The notes below the pieces were generated by a model, which was not told the DNA's origin, did no database searches, and saw only the letters and a list, made by a program, of their open reading frames with translations. A DNA stretch of 64,000 nucleotides from Sphingobacterium faecium (GTDB lineage Bacteria > Bacteroidota > Bacteroidia > Sphingobacteriales > Sphingobacteriaceae): positions 982,726 to 1,046,725 of the forward strand of contig NZ_QBKH01000001.1 in NCBI RefSeq assembly GCF_003054045.1. Direction: 5' to 3'. The position numbers and the translations under genes were made by a program. Below are positions 26,070 to 35,078 of the stretch, one piece after another. Position 1 is the first letter of the stretch. The number at the start of each line of letters is the position of its first letter.

Positions 26070-26735
26070 ATGCAAAATACTTGCAAAGGGGACAGCTATG
26101 CGCTATCCCGTGAGGAAGAAATGTCTTCGTATTTAAGTAATAATACTGGTCTGATGATTAAAAAACCAAGTATGATAACACCAGTACCAAAACAAAAATC
26201 TAAAAAGCCTGCGGCAGTTAGGTCCAGATGTCGCGTACCTCATGTGCCTCTATCCATCGTAGCGCAAAGACCTAAAGAATTGTACTATTCGCTATTGGTT
26301 CCGTCAGCAGAAAAGATCGATCCCTATATCACCATTGTGAGCGATGCTCGCAAAGATGTACTTCGGATCACGATGGTCTGCATGGCTGTCTATGAAAGCT
26401 ACCTATTTGCTTTGGGGCTGCCATCCAATTTTCCTAAAGAACAGATTATCGTGTTTGGACACGACCGAGCCAAATATATTCCTTGCCGATCCTGTGAGTA
26501 TGGTGAAAAATTGATCTACCACTATGAACTCACCGTACCTGCCGATACCGCTGTAGAACAGTATCAGCAACGGATCTGCAATGATCTGAATGATCACTTT
26601 CAATTGGATGTCAAAGTTGAGCAGCTCTCGATAGTCAAAGATAGCAGATCGATCAAAACCAAGAATGGCGAGTCGGTAGAACTCATCTGGGACGAGCAAC
26701 CGACGATGATCATGAGAGCGAGGCGGATGGTCTAA
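26070..26735 (+). CDS. Hypothetical protein upstream of the SusCD operon
   Basis: A 221-residue protein with a basic N-terminal ~60 residues (KQKSKKPAAVRSRCR) and a mixed alpha/beta remainder. No signal peptide and no family recognised. An internal ATG at residue 18 (MSSYLSNN) could be the true start. It lies 110 bases before susC in the same direction; the leader RNA structure sits between them, so it may share the transcript or end before it. Confidence 0.6.
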   Translation: MQNTCKGDSYALSREEEMSSYLSNNTGLMIKKPSMITPVPKQKSKKPAAVRSRCRVPHVPLSIVAQRPKELYYSLLVPSAEKIDPYITIVSDARKDVLRITMVCMAVYESYLFALGLPSNFPKEQIIVFGHDRAKYIPCRSCEYGEKLIYHYELTVPADTAVEQYQQRICNDLNDHFQLDVKVEQLSIVKDSRSIKTKNGESVELIWDEQPTMIMRARRMV

Positions 26736-26783
26736 AAAAAACAAGAATCAAAACAAAGAAAACAAGTAATTAAAATAAATTTT

Positions 26784-26865
26784 CTACCTGTGAACCCGAT
26801 TCTGCCGAGGGTACAATAGACTTTTGGGATCGAGTCTCCCTCGGCATGAAAAGGGGATCAGGTAG
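26784..26865 (+). promoter_or_regulatory. Structured 5' leader of the SusC-like gene
   Basis: CTACCTG (26784-26790) pairs with CAGGTAG (26859-26865). Within it TGCCGAGGG pairs with CCCTCGGCA, and further in AGACT pairs with AGTCT. The outer stem encloses the first possible ATG (26846) and ends 4 bases before the in-frame ATG at 26870. It could control access to the susC start. No known riboswitch class is apparent. Confidence 0.5.
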
Positions 26866-29800
26866 CTTTATGCCTAAAAAAGCTAAACAAATGAACTCAC
26901 ATATATTATATCAACAAAAACTCTGGGATTACCTCAGGAATATCTTTAAGCCTGAAGGGGAAGGCTTGCTGCTGATCAGCAAATTGCTGTTACTCGTCCT
27001 TGTATTGCCATTGCACATGGTAAGTACGGTGCAAGATTTGCATGCTTCGACAAAGGTCGAAGCACAAACGAATTATATACTAAAAGGTACAGTCGTATCT
27101 GCTGTAGATAACAAACCATTGGATGGTGTATCGGTCCGAGTTGAAGCCGAAAAGGGTAGAACCTCCACCAAGAAAGACGGTACATTTAACCTGTCTGTCG
27201 CGAGCCTGAAAGGACAGATAAAGTTTACTTACGTTGGCTACAAAAGCCAAGAGATCAATTATACCGCAGGAGTATCGATAACGGTAAAATTGATACCTGA
27301 GGATAATAAACTTGACGAAGTTGAAGTCGTATCAACAGGATACCAGAAAATACCCAAAGAACGGGCTACGGGAAGCTTCGAGTTTGTCGACAATAAGCTT
27401 TTCAATAGAAAAGTGTCGACAGATTTTGTGAGCAGGCTAGAAGATGTAGTACCGAGTATATCATCAATTAAAAATACACAATCTAATAGGGGAGCATTAT
27501 TAAATATTAATGTGCGGGGGCAGAGTACTATGAGTGCGGAAAAATGGCCTTTAATTGTTGTCGATGGCATACCTTATCCAAGTAAGTATACCGAATTTGG
27601 ATTAGGAATGTTCAATAATATAAATCCCAATGATATTGAAAATATCACCGTGTTAAAAGATGCTGCAGCTTCCTCGATCTGGGGTGCGCAATCGGGGAAT
27701 GGTGTTATAGTAATCACAACCAAAAGAGGGAAATTTAATCAGCCCTTTCAGCTGGATTTTAATTCTAATTTAACTGTTTCACAAAAGCCTGATTTTTATT
27801 CACTTAAACAGATGAACAGTTCTGATTATATCAATGCAGAGCAATATCTCTTTGAAAAGGGTTATTGGGATAGTCGTATGGAAAATTACAGCTACACCTT
27901 GTCGCCTGTCATACAGCTTTTAAAAAGAAAAAAAGAGGGTTCAATATCCGACGCTGAACTCAACGCTGAGTTGGATAGATTAAGGGGATTAGATAGCAGA
28001 TCTGATTATTTAAAATACATGTACAGACCAGCGGTAAATCAGCAGTATAGTTTGCAGATGAGAGGAGGTGGAGAAAAATTAAATTCATCGATATCCCTCG
28101 GGTACGATAATAATAGACAGTCACTGGTCACTTCAAGTTTCAACAGGGTTTCACTTAAAAATAACACGCAATATCGTCCTATTAAAAATTTGACCTTAGA
28201 TCTAGGGATTTCTTACACGCAATCAAAAAGTAAAGAGAGCTATGTGCCTATGGGATATAATATGATGGTTCAAAATTACCCCTACCTGCAGCTTGCCGAT
28301 GCTCATGGAAATCCTCTTTTTGTAGATGATATACCTTATAATCCAATTTTTCGGGATACTGTAGCAGGGGGAAGGCTATTGGACTGGAAATACAGACCAT
28401 TGGAGGAAATGGATCAATCGTATCAGATTAACTCGATTAGGGAATCCATGGCTAATATCTCTGCCAACTATCAATTAGCAAAATCACTAAAAATAAGTGG
28501 CCTTTATTCCTATCAGAATGTGTATCAACCTAATGAAATATGGCGTGGTATAGGTACTGTTCAACAGCGTGAACAGATAAACTTTTATACCTCTTGGGAT
28601 AAAAAGGGTGTCACTTGGGGACTTCCTGTTGGCGATTATATCAACACGTTGCATGGTAATTTCAATACTCATCAAGGCAGGTTTCAAGCTGATTTTAATC
28701 AATCCATTGGCAGTGATCATGAAATAAATGCTATCGGTGGGGCTGAGATCAGATCCATGAACATGAATTCTATTTCTTCTGTTTTTTTCGGGTATGATCC
28801 AGAAACACTTTCATTTCAGTCTGTCAAATACGGAGCTACAGTACCGGCCTTAAACGGTATTGCTGGCGGAGCGTTTTTGACGGATTACAATCAAATAACG
28901 GGTTTTACCAATAGGTTTGTTTCGTATTATATGAATGGAGCTTATTCGTTTAGACAAAAATATACACTCACGAGTAGTTTTCGTAAAGATGCGTCGAATC
29001 TTTTTGGTGTAAAAAGCAATAGTAAAGGACAACCGTTTTGGTCAATAGGAGGCTCGTGGTTATTGTCTAAAGAGGAGCTGTTGAAAGATGTTGGATTTTC
29101 ATTACTGAAATTGAGAGCGACCTATGGCTACAATGGTAATGTGAACAATACAACTGCGGCTTATCCGATTATATATGTGCAATCTTCACCAAACTATACG
29201 ACTAATCAAAATTATGCGTCAATAGAATCTCCTCCAAACCCGTCCCTGAGATGGGAGAAGGTAGGGATGTTGAATGTCGGATTAGATTTTGCTTTGTCAA
29301 GTAATAGATTAAGCGGATCTGTAGAATATTATGTAAAGAGACCAACTGATCTTGTTGCAAATACACAAATAGATCCAACGACAGGTTTTAATGGAATGAA
29401 CATCAACAGTGCTGACTTAAAGGGAAGAGGGGTCGATATTTCAATAAACAGCAAAAATATAAACTACGATACGTTTAAATGGATGTCTAATCTTGTTTTT
29501 GCCTATAGTAGGACAAAAGTAGAAAAATCCTACCTCAGCAATTATAGAGCTAAAAACTACATTAGTGGTCCCGGAGGCTTACTGATGACTCCGATCGAGG
29601 GAATGGATCTTTTTAGTCAGTTATCTTATAAATGGGCCGGTCTGGATCCAGTTGACGGTTCTCCTCGAGGTTATGTGAATGGTGAAGTTTCGAAAGACTA
29701 TGCAACTATGGTGAACAGTTCTTTGGTAACGGATCTGGAAAACCATGGGTCTTTACAGCCTGTGTATTTTGGTTCACTAAGGAATACTTTTCAACTAGGT

Positions 29801-30232
29801 GATCTTGAGTTTTCCTTTAATATAGCCTATCAGTTGGGGCATGTATTTAGCCGTGAATCTTTCGATAATAATTTCTTTATCGAGTCGGGTAAGGGCCATG
29901 CTGATTATGCCAAGAGTTGGCAGAAGCCAGGAGATGAGCTTGTTACTGATGTACCTGCATTTACCTATCCGAATAACAGTTTTGCCAGTCAGTTCTATAA
30001 GTATTCTTCTGCTCTTATTGCTTCGGCTGACCAAATTAAATTACGGGATTTGCAGCTCTCATGGCAGATTCCGTCACATTTACTAAGGGGGGTGAAAAGT
30101 GTACGAATTTATGGATATGCTCAAAATATCTGTACCATATGGCGTGCAAATAAATTTGGAATTGATCCCGAATATGGTAAGACTGTTAGGGATCCTTTTG
30201 CTCTTTCAGTTGGTTTAAATTTTAGTTTATAA
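26846..30232 (+). CDS. susC: SusC-type TonB-dependent outer-membrane receptor
   Basis: About 1128 residues. The N-terminus has a long basic stretch, then a hydrophobic signal helix (LLLISKLLLLVLVLPLH), a CarboxypepD_reg domain (ILKGTVVSAVDNKPLDGVSV), the plug (LDEVEVVSTGYQ, KERATGSFEF, NVRGQSTMS, VLKDAAASSIWGAQSGNGVI) and a beta-barrel ending FALSVGLNFSL. With SusD it imports large substrates across the outer membrane. The partner genes are a SusD and a thioredoxin-like protein, so the substrate need not be a glycan. Starts at 26870 or 26891 are equally possible because the leader structure covers 26846. Confidence 0.93.
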   Translation: MKRGSGSFMPKKAKQMNSHILYQQKLWDYLRNIFKPEGEGLLLISKLLLLVLVLPLHMVSTVQDLHASTKVEAQTNYILKGTVVSAVDNKPLDGVSVRVEAEKGRTSTKKDGTFNLSVASLKGQIKFTYVGYKSQEINYTAGVSITVKLIPEDNKLDEVEVVSTGYQKIPKERATGSFEFVDNKLFNRKVSTDFVSRLEDVVPSISSIKNTQSNRGALLNINVRGQSTMSAEKWPLIVVDGIPYPSKYTEFGLGMFNNINPNDIENITVLKDAAASSIWGAQSGNGVIVITTKRGKFNQPFQLDFNSNLTVSQKPDFYSLKQMNSSDYINAEQYLFEKGYWDSRMENYSYTLSPVIQLLKRKKEGSISDAELNAELDRLRGLDSRSDYLKYMYRPAVNQQYSLQMRGGGEKLNSSISLGYDNNRQSLVTSSFNRVSLKNNTQYRPIKNLTLDLGISYTQSKSKESYVPMGYNMMVQNYPYLQLADAHGNPLFVDDIPYNPIFRDTVAGGRLLDWKYRPLEEMDQSYQINSIRESMANISANYQLAKSLKISGLYSYQNVYQPNEIWRGIGTVQQREQINFYTSWDKKGVTWGLPVGDYINTLHGNFNTHQGRFQADFNQSIGSDHEINAIGGAEIRSMNMNSISSVFFGYDPETLSFQSVKYGATVPALNGIAGGAFLTDYNQITGFTNRFVSYYMNGAYSFRQKYTLTSSFRKDASNLFGVKSNSKGQPFWSIGGSWLLSKEELLKDVGFSLLKLRATYGYNGNVNNTTAAYPIIYVQSSPNYTTNQNYASIESPPNPSLRWEKVGMLNVGLDFALSSNRLSGSVEYYVKRPTDLVANTQIDPTTGFNGMNINSADLKGRGVDISINSKNINYDTFKWMSNLVFAYSRTKVEKSYLSNYRAKNYISGPGGLLMTPIEGMDLFSQLSYKWAGLDPVDGSPRGYVNGEVSKDYATMVNSSLVTDLENHGSLQPVYFGSLRNTFQLGDLEFSFNIAYQLGHVFSRESFDNNFFIESGKGHADYAKSWQKPGDELVTDVPAFTYPNNSFASQFYKYSSALIASADQIKLRDLQLSWQIPSHLLRGVKSVRIYGYAQNICTIWRANKFGIDPEYGKTVRDPFALSVGLNFSL

Positions 30233-30242
30233 CGGAAATCTT

Positions 30243-30301
30243 ATGAAACGATCATGATTTATTCAATCACATTGGGGAATGAATAAATCTGATAGTTTCA
30301 T
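30243..30301 (+). promoter_or_regulatory. Large hairpin between susC and susD
   Basis: ATGAAAC (30243-30249) pairs with GTTTCAT (30295-30301), ATCA (30251-30254) with TGAT (30290-30293), and GATTTATTCA (30256-30265) with TGAATAAATC (30280-30289). This gives about 21 base pairs with small bulges. No T-run follows, so it is more likely an mRNA-stability or processing element setting the SusC:SusD ratio than a terminator. Confidence 0.55.
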
Positions 30302-30375
30302 CACAATTTAAACCGCCGAAGGCAGCATGAATGCTTAAAGGGAAAATTGAATAATGAATAAACAAATTTATACAG

Positions 30376-31731
30376 ATGAAAAATTATATTAGAATACTCG
30401 TATATGCTATCTCGATAATAACAATTTCTTGCGACGACTTTTTAGATAGCAAACCTAATCAGAAAATGGCTGTTCCAAAGACTTTGGAACATGCGGATCT
30501 ACTGTTAAATGATTATAGTACGTTGAATTCGGTTTATCCGACTTTTGGTGAAATTGCCTCTGATGACTATTTTATAAGCACCGCTAATTGGAGTGGGCTT
30601 TCGGATATGGACGAGAAATTGACCTACAATTGGAGTGATCCCGATATTGCAAATAGTAAACAATGGCAAGCATCATATCGTGCTATATATCAGGTAAACC
30701 AAGTGTTGGAAGTTCTAAAGGATATTGAAAGAAATAAGCAACGATCCTTGTATGACAAAATAAAAGGAGGAGCCTGCTTTTATAGAGCATTTGCCCTACA
30801 TCAGCTGGCAGTTGTGTTTGCTCCCGTATATGTTCCATCAAATGTAAATGCTTTAGGCTTACCTCTTCGGTTATCTCCAGATATTGATTTTAAGTCAGTA
30901 AGGTCCACGCTTAAGGAAAGCTATGACCAGATAATTGCAGATTATCAGATAGCGGTTAGGTTACTGCCAGATCAGGAAATACTGTTGGGTAGACCTACGA
31001 AGACCTCAGCATATGCGGGGTTAGCTCGGGTGTTTCTTGATATGTCAGATTATGAGCGTGCATATGCTTATGCCGATTCGGCATTGAATATAAATAATTC
31101 AATTGTCGATTTTAATACCATTAATGTAGGTTTGAGTATACCATTTAAACGTTTCAATAGTGAAGTCATTTTTTCAGCCAGTACGCCTTCCGCAGGACCG
31201 TTAGGTATTGCATTTTGTAGGGTAGATACTAATTTGTATCAAGCATATGGTGCGCATGATTTGCGTAAAGCCGCTTTTTTTAGGATTGGCTCTGGCACTC
31301 CTAATTATTATTCTTTTAAAGGATCTTACGATGGATCAACTTCCGGTATTTTCGTTGGACTGACGGTTCCAGAGTTGCTATTGATAAGGGCCGAAGCAGC
31401 AGTCCGCACCAACCGTGCTCCTCAAGCTCTTGCTGACTATAACAAATTATTGCAGAAGAGGATAAGTAATAATTTTTATACCCCAAGTTTGGAAAATGAT
31501 CCTACGAAACTATTAACGCTAATTCTTGAACAAAGACGATTGGAATTGATTTTTAGGGGTAGAAGGTGGGCTGACCTTAAAAGACTAAATAGAGAACCTC
31601 GTTTTGCAAAACAATTAGTACGTGTACTAGATGGGAAAACATATTCACTTGAACCTAATTCTCTAAAATATGCTATTAAAATCCCTCAAATCGTAATCGA
31701 ACAATCTGGAATAACACAAAATATAAGATAA
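30376..31731 (+). CDS. susD: SusD/RagB-family outer-membrane lipoprotein
   Basis: A 451-residue lipoprotein (TISCDDFLDSKPNQ, Cys19, the standard SusD opening). The TPR-like helices (YRAIYQVNQVLEVL; GGACFYRAFALHQLA; TSAYAGLARVFLDMSDYERAYAYAD) and the C-terminal LTLILEQRRLELIFRGRRWADLKRLNR confirm the family. It caps the SusC channel and binds substrate at the cell surface. It is somewhat shorter than typical SusD (~500). The gene follows susC by 143 bases and is followed 3 bases later by the thioredoxin-like gene. Confidence 0.94.
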   Translation: MKNYIRILVYAISIITISCDDFLDSKPNQKMAVPKTLEHADLLLNDYSTLNSVYPTFGEIASDDYFISTANWSGLSDMDEKLTYNWSDPDIANSKQWQASYRAIYQVNQVLEVLKDIERNKQRSLYDKIKGGACFYRAFALHQLAVVFAPVYVPSNVNALGLPLRLSPDIDFKSVRSTLKESYDQIIADYQIAVRLLPDQEILLGRPTKTSAYAGLARVFLDMSDYERAYAYADSALNINNSIVDFNTINVGLSIPFKRFNSEVIFSASTPSAGPLGIAFCRVDTNLYQAYGAHDLRKAAFFRIGSGTPNYYSFKGSYDGSTSGIFVGLTVPELLLIRAEAAVRTNRAPQALADYNKLLQKRISNNFYTPSLENDPTKLLTLILEQRRLELIFRGRRWADLKRLNREPRFAKQLVRVLDGKTYSLEPNSLKYAIKIPQIVIEQSGITQNIR

Positions 31732-31734
31732 GGA

Positions 31735-32979
31735 GTGATGATCAAAAATATAATTTACTTTTTATGCATGTGCATGTGCATGGCATGGAATGCACATGCT
31801 CAAAACAAGCATGAAACAAAATTTAGTCAGAGGCTTCATGTTGGGGATAAGGTTCCCCAACTGAACCATAGTCAGGTACTATTTAAATCAGCAAAGGATA
31901 TACAGCTTCATAGCAATGATCAAGTTGTGCTATTGGATTTTTTTGATACTTTTTGTACAGCATGTATTGCTTCCCTTCCTAAGCTTCAGAAGTTACAGGA
32001 TGAACTAAAAGAGAACCTGCAAATTGTTATGGTTACATGGCAGGATAAAGCAACAATTGAAAAATTTTGGAAGTCAAATGCTTTTATTAGAGAAAATAAA
32101 ATTCAATTGCCTGTTATCTATGGAGATACTTTACTCCGTCAGTTCTTTCCTCATATGGGAGTTCCTCATGTAGCATGGTTATTTAGAGGATATGTTCAGG
32201 CTGTTACCTTTTCAGAGTTTATTAATCGTGACAATATATTGAAATTATCAAACGAAGGAAGCATAGCTCTGCCACTGAAATGGGATTTTGATGATGTGAC
32301 TTTCATTAAAGATATTGAGACAAAGAACTTGTTAGGTGAAGTTAAGTTGACAGGATTTCAAGATGGAAGACCTACTCAAAGTTATAAGCACGAATTGGAT
32401 AGTGTTAGTGGATTATATAGGACGAGTATTATTAATCAATCTATTTTAGGTGCATATATGACAGTCTGGAGTCAGATTAAGAAACCGACTTTTATTTTAA
32501 GACCCGACAGGATAGAATGGTTGGTTGTTGATTCGTCAAGATTTGATTATGAAGTTTCTAGTCAAACATCCAATGTGTGGTTAGCAAAACATGGAATTTG
32601 TTATGAAAGATTAGATAAACATCCACGAAACCCTATAGAACAGGCCAGATTAGTCTTATGTGACTTGGACAGGTTTTTGAACATAAAAGTTTACTGGGCC
32701 AAAAAAATGAGAAAAGTATGGGCCCTGAAGGGAACTTTTCATAAGGCTGATAAAATGGTGACGGGTAATAAAATATCGAGCTCAGATTTTCTTGCATTTG
32801 GAATAGATATGCAGAATAAATACCCGATTGTAATTGATTTGGTTAATGTAAAGGAAAGTTTTGTTTTACCAAAATATAAAAACCTTCAAGAGCTTAATAA
32901 AGGTCTGTCTAATTATGGATTACAGATTGTAGAGGAACAACGAGAAATTGACGTGCTGGTCTTTGAAGAAGTGAAATAA
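31735..32979 (+). CDS. Exported thioredoxin-like (TlpA-type) protein of the SusCD operon
   Basis: A 414-residue protein with signal peptide (cleavage near AHAQ). The redoxin domain spans ~34-190, with the active site FCTACIASLPK (C74-x2-C77) and a cis-Pro-like GVPHVAWLF. The C-terminal ~220 residues are beta-rich and unknown. It probably sits in the periplasm reducing disulfides or handling thiol-containing cargo. The start follows a real AAGGAG ribosome site, 3 bases after the susD stop. SusCD operons with such redoxins recur in Sphingobacteriaceae; the substrate is unknown. Confidence 0.87.
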   Translation: MMIKNIIYFLCMCMCMAWNAHAQNKHETKFSQRLHVGDKVPQLNHSQVLFKSAKDIQLHSNDQVVLLDFFDTFCTACIASLPKLQKLQDELKENLQIVMVTWQDKATIEKFWKSNAFIRENKIQLPVIYGDTLLRQFFPHMGVPHVAWLFRGYVQAVTFSEFINRDNILKLSNEGSIALPLKWDFDDVTFIKDIETKNLLGEVKLTGFQDGRPTQSYKHELDSVSGLYRTSIINQSILGAYMTVWSQIKKPTFILRPDRIEWLVVDSSRFDYEVSSQTSNVWLAKHGICYERLDKHPRNPIEQARLVLCDLDRFLNIKVYWAKKMRKVWALKGTFHKADKMVTGNKISSSDFLAFGIDMQNKYPIVIDLVNVKESFVLPKYKNLQELNKGLSNYGLQIVEEQREIDVLVFEEVK

Positions 32980-32984
32980 TCAGA

Positions 32985-33012
32985 AAGGGGCACCGTTTAA
33001 AGTGCCCCTTTT
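32985..33012. terminator. Bidirectional intrinsic terminator
   Basis: AAGGGGCAC (32985-32993) and GTGCCCCTT (33002-33010) form a 9-bp stem, with T-runs on both sides. It ends the susCD-redoxin operon and the convergent small gene at 33039. Confidence 0.88.
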
Positions 33013-33038
33013 TACTAAATATTATTTAAGGGCAATCC

Positions 33039-33260
33039 TTAGCTCTTCAAGCTTACAGTTGCATTTGAAGTCCTGCTATTAAGGGCCTGAATCATTTGAT
33101 CTTTTACTGCTTCTGTCAACTCAGGATGGTTGTTACCATCATTTGTTGCTTGAATAGCACAGATTTGATTTGAGCCACTACAAGAAGGTTGACTTGCTTG
33201 CAATGTATAGTCTTGAGGATCTACGGGATCACCGCCGGTATTCAATGAAAAATACGCCAT
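33039..33260 (-). CDS. Small Cys-containing protein (73 aa)
   Basis: MAYFSLNTGGDPVDPQDYTLQ at the N-terminus, then PSCSGSNQICAIQATND. There is no signal peptide. The two cysteines (SCSGSNQIC) could form a disulfide. GGAGG lies 8 bases before the ATG. It converges on the susCD-redoxin operon and shares its terminator. I recall similar small proteins beside such operons in related bacteria, but the function is not known; it could be exported cargo, a thiol substrate of the redoxin, or unrelated. Confidence 0.7.
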   Translation of the reverse strand: MAYFSLNTGGDPVDPQDYTLQASQPSCSGSNQICAIQATNDGNNHPELTEAVKDQMIQALNSRTSNATVSLKS

Positions 33261-33308
33261 TTGGGCCTCCGATCTTTTTACTATATGTATATTAGGTTTA
33301 TGAATTGA

Positions 33309-33629
33309 TCACAATACGTTATCAGCGTATTGGCCCCCTGCAGCTTCCAAATGGAGGCTGCTTTTTTTGGCTTTAGGACTCCTTATTCGACCAAAAACTT
33401 TTTCCCCGTACCATAATCTGGGGAATGTCGTAAATCTACGTCCGTGTGCATCGCGCACCGGACCTCCGCAACAGCAGCTTCCTAATAAAGACCTGCGGTA
33501 TACCGTGATCTGTACAGCAGTCCTGCAGCTCATAGCTGTAGACCCGTAGCTCATCCTAGAGCTAGCAAAGCGCCGCCCTTTTGGCCGCCTTCCAGATTGT
33601 CCTTTACTATTTTGCTGTTGTCGTTTCAT
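33309..33629 (-). CDS. Questionable basic 106-residue frame in a GC-rich patch
   Basis: The frame is Arg/Ser/Gly-rich with SCCCGG and RRPKGRRF. No homology is apparent, and the GC content of this ~300-base patch is clearly higher than its surroundings. Its end overlaps two hairpins. A competing + frame (33367-33549) exists. It may be a real small gene, transferred DNA or a structured RNA; I cannot decide. Confidence 0.25.
   Translation of the reverse strand: MKRQQQNSKGQSGRRPKGRRFASSRMSYGSTAMSCRTAVQITVYRRSLLGSCCCGGPVRDAHGRRFTTFPRLWYGEKVFGRIRSPKAKKSSLHLEAAGGQYADNVL
33341..33368 (+). terminator. Hairpin with T-run (+ strand)
   Basis: GCAGCTTCC-AAAT-GGAGGCTGC (one G-U) followed by TTTTTTT. Immediately left is CAATACG-TTATCAG-CGTATTG. 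The T-run marks + strand termination, but no + gene ends here. Confidence 0.5.
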
Positions 33630-34013
33630 GTTTAAAAATCTAGTTTATAATTTTAGATGCTATGGGTGAACTTGGTTCTGCTTGTTTCATATGGGTATCG
33701 CTATCGTTGGCGTCCACCCGTTGCATCTTTTATTTTGATCAATCTGCTAACCACCAATGGGAGAGGAGACATCCGTAATTATTGTACCGATCAACTAAAG
33801 TAAAGTTAAAGCCAGAAGGGGTGGTTTGAATCTTTAAGATTCGAGATATGCAACATGAAATTTTGAGATTTGCTTCATTAAATTTGATGAAATAAATCTT
33901 TAAATTTCTTGCAAGTGATGAATTGATAATCCTTAACGTGAGTCTATTTTGCTATTCAGATTGATGAAATTCGTGGCTGATCAATCTGAATAGCGCTAAT
34001 AGCTGAGTATCGT
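33630..34013. other. Intergenic region with Crp-gene terminator
   Basis: The only clear element is a perfect 14-bp inverted repeat, CTATTCAGATTGAT (33952-33965) with ATCAATCTGAATAG (33980-33993), placed 20 bases after the Crp-like stop. It probably terminates or stabilises that minus-strand transcript. No gene is visible in the rest. Confidence 0.6.
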
Positions 34014-34568
34014 TTAAATGTTAATACTGCTATAATATGCCGCAGTCATTCCTAAAAAGGAACTCTTGTCATTGACACTGCAATATTTGTACGCTTCGGG
34101 ATAATCCTCTTTGAATTTCAAGATCCGTTCCCTTGCTGTGAGGTTAATAAGCTTGCCTCGGTAACTGCGTCTTAACAATACCTCTCCAAAGAAATGTTCG
34201 AGATGATGGAGAAATATAGGGTGTTTTTCCAAGAGTTTTGACAGTTTACTGTTCCTGATCAAGATGACGGTCGAGTCGATATCGGCCTCAAAACTGCTAT
34301 GATCCATCTTTTCAATATGGTAGATCAACTGGTTGGTACTGACAAAATCCACGACCTCTTCGTATGGTTCGCTGGCATTTTCGATACGCTTGATGATCAT
34401 ACCATCCAGTATGAAATGCATATCAAATTGTTCAGCAGTTAAATATCGTTTCTTTTTGATTTTTTTGACCTCTATTATTGCTCGAATATCTTCCCATAAT
34501 TGTGGTCCTATAGGATTGTGCGTACTTAAAAATGTATAAAACTTCTGCTCATCATTTGGTTTATTCAT
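34014..34568 (-). CDS. Crp/Fnr-like cyclic-nucleotide-binding-fold regulator
   Basis: A 184-residue protein: an N-terminal cupin/cNMP-like beta-roll (KKRYLTAEQFDMHFILDGMIIKRI), a long dimer helix region (LRRSYRGKLINLTARERILKFKEDYPE) and a short HTH-like C-terminus (NDKSSFLGMTAAYYSSIN). It is short for Crp and keeps only a minimal DNA-binding part, as in many Bacteroidota Crp-like proteins, so DNA binding is likely but ligand binding uncertain. It stands alone; targets unknown. Confidence 0.7.
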   Translation of the reverse strand: MNKPNDEQKFYTFLSTHNPIGPQLWEDIRAIIEVKKIKKKRYLTAEQFDMHFILDGMIIKRIENASEPYEEVVDFVSTNQLIYHIEKMDHSSFEADIDSTVILIRNSKLSKLLEKHPIFLHHLEHFFGEVLLRRSYRGKLINLTARERILKFKEDYPEAYKYCSVNDKSSFLGMTAAYYSSINI

Positions 34569-34880
34569 GAGGATATGTTTTGGTTAAAATGGAATTAATC
34601 CTAAATATACTTAAAAATAAACTTAAAATTTAAAAATAATCGTTTATACGTGTTTATTTTATTTATTTCGTATTTTTATTAGATCTTAGGTGATCATTTA
34701 ATTGAGCTTTTCGGATGGTTGAAAAAGATGTATTGGCAGTCAATTTTTCTTTTATGTGGCTCTATTTTTTTCAAATGATGGTCGGAATAGTTGGATTGCG
34801 ATAAACCAAATAACGGTTCAATATTAGCGTGACCTGAGCCGATAGAAACAGTCCTCTCCAGCTGTTTCTAATGGAATCAA
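34569..34880. other. Intergenic, AT-rich
   Basis: Upstream region of the Crp-like gene. The only structure is the inverted repeat TAGAAACAG (34843-34851)/CTGTTTCTA (34862-34870) just after the stop of the 65-residue gene, a likely transcript end. No promoter match I trust. Confidence 0.5.
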
Positions 34881-35078
34881 TTAAAGCAGGAGCTTTCTGA
34901 TTTCTTCTTCGGGCAATCCGGTATAATCGGCAAATATGCTGATGCTGACATACTGATTGGATTTCAGTCCGTAGCAGTCACGGATAGCCTGAAAGATTTT
35001 ATAGGTGTGCTTTTCGGTGCGTCCCAAGATCGCTGCCGCCTCTTTGGGATAGATACATAAACGATATTTATTTTTCAT
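34881..35078 (-). CDS. Small putative DNA-binding protein (65 aa)
   Basis: MKNKYRLCIYPKEAAAILGRTEKHTYKIFQ looks like an excisionase/MerR-type winged-helix start (PKEAAAILGRT = helix-turn-helix), with a second helical unit FADYTGLPEEEIRKLL. Similar short proteins are common in Sphingobacteriaceae genomes and precede variable genes. It is next to the large inverted-repeat region at 35264-35313, so a role in DNA recombination or local regulation is possible but unproven. Confidence 0.6.
   Translation of the reverse strand: MKNKYRLCIYPKEAAAILGRTEKHTYKIFQAIRDCYGLKSNQYVSISIFADYTGLPEEEIRKLLL

Noticed and set aside
34333..34539. Plus-strand frame over the Crp-like gene
   Set aside because: Antisense to a better-supported gene.
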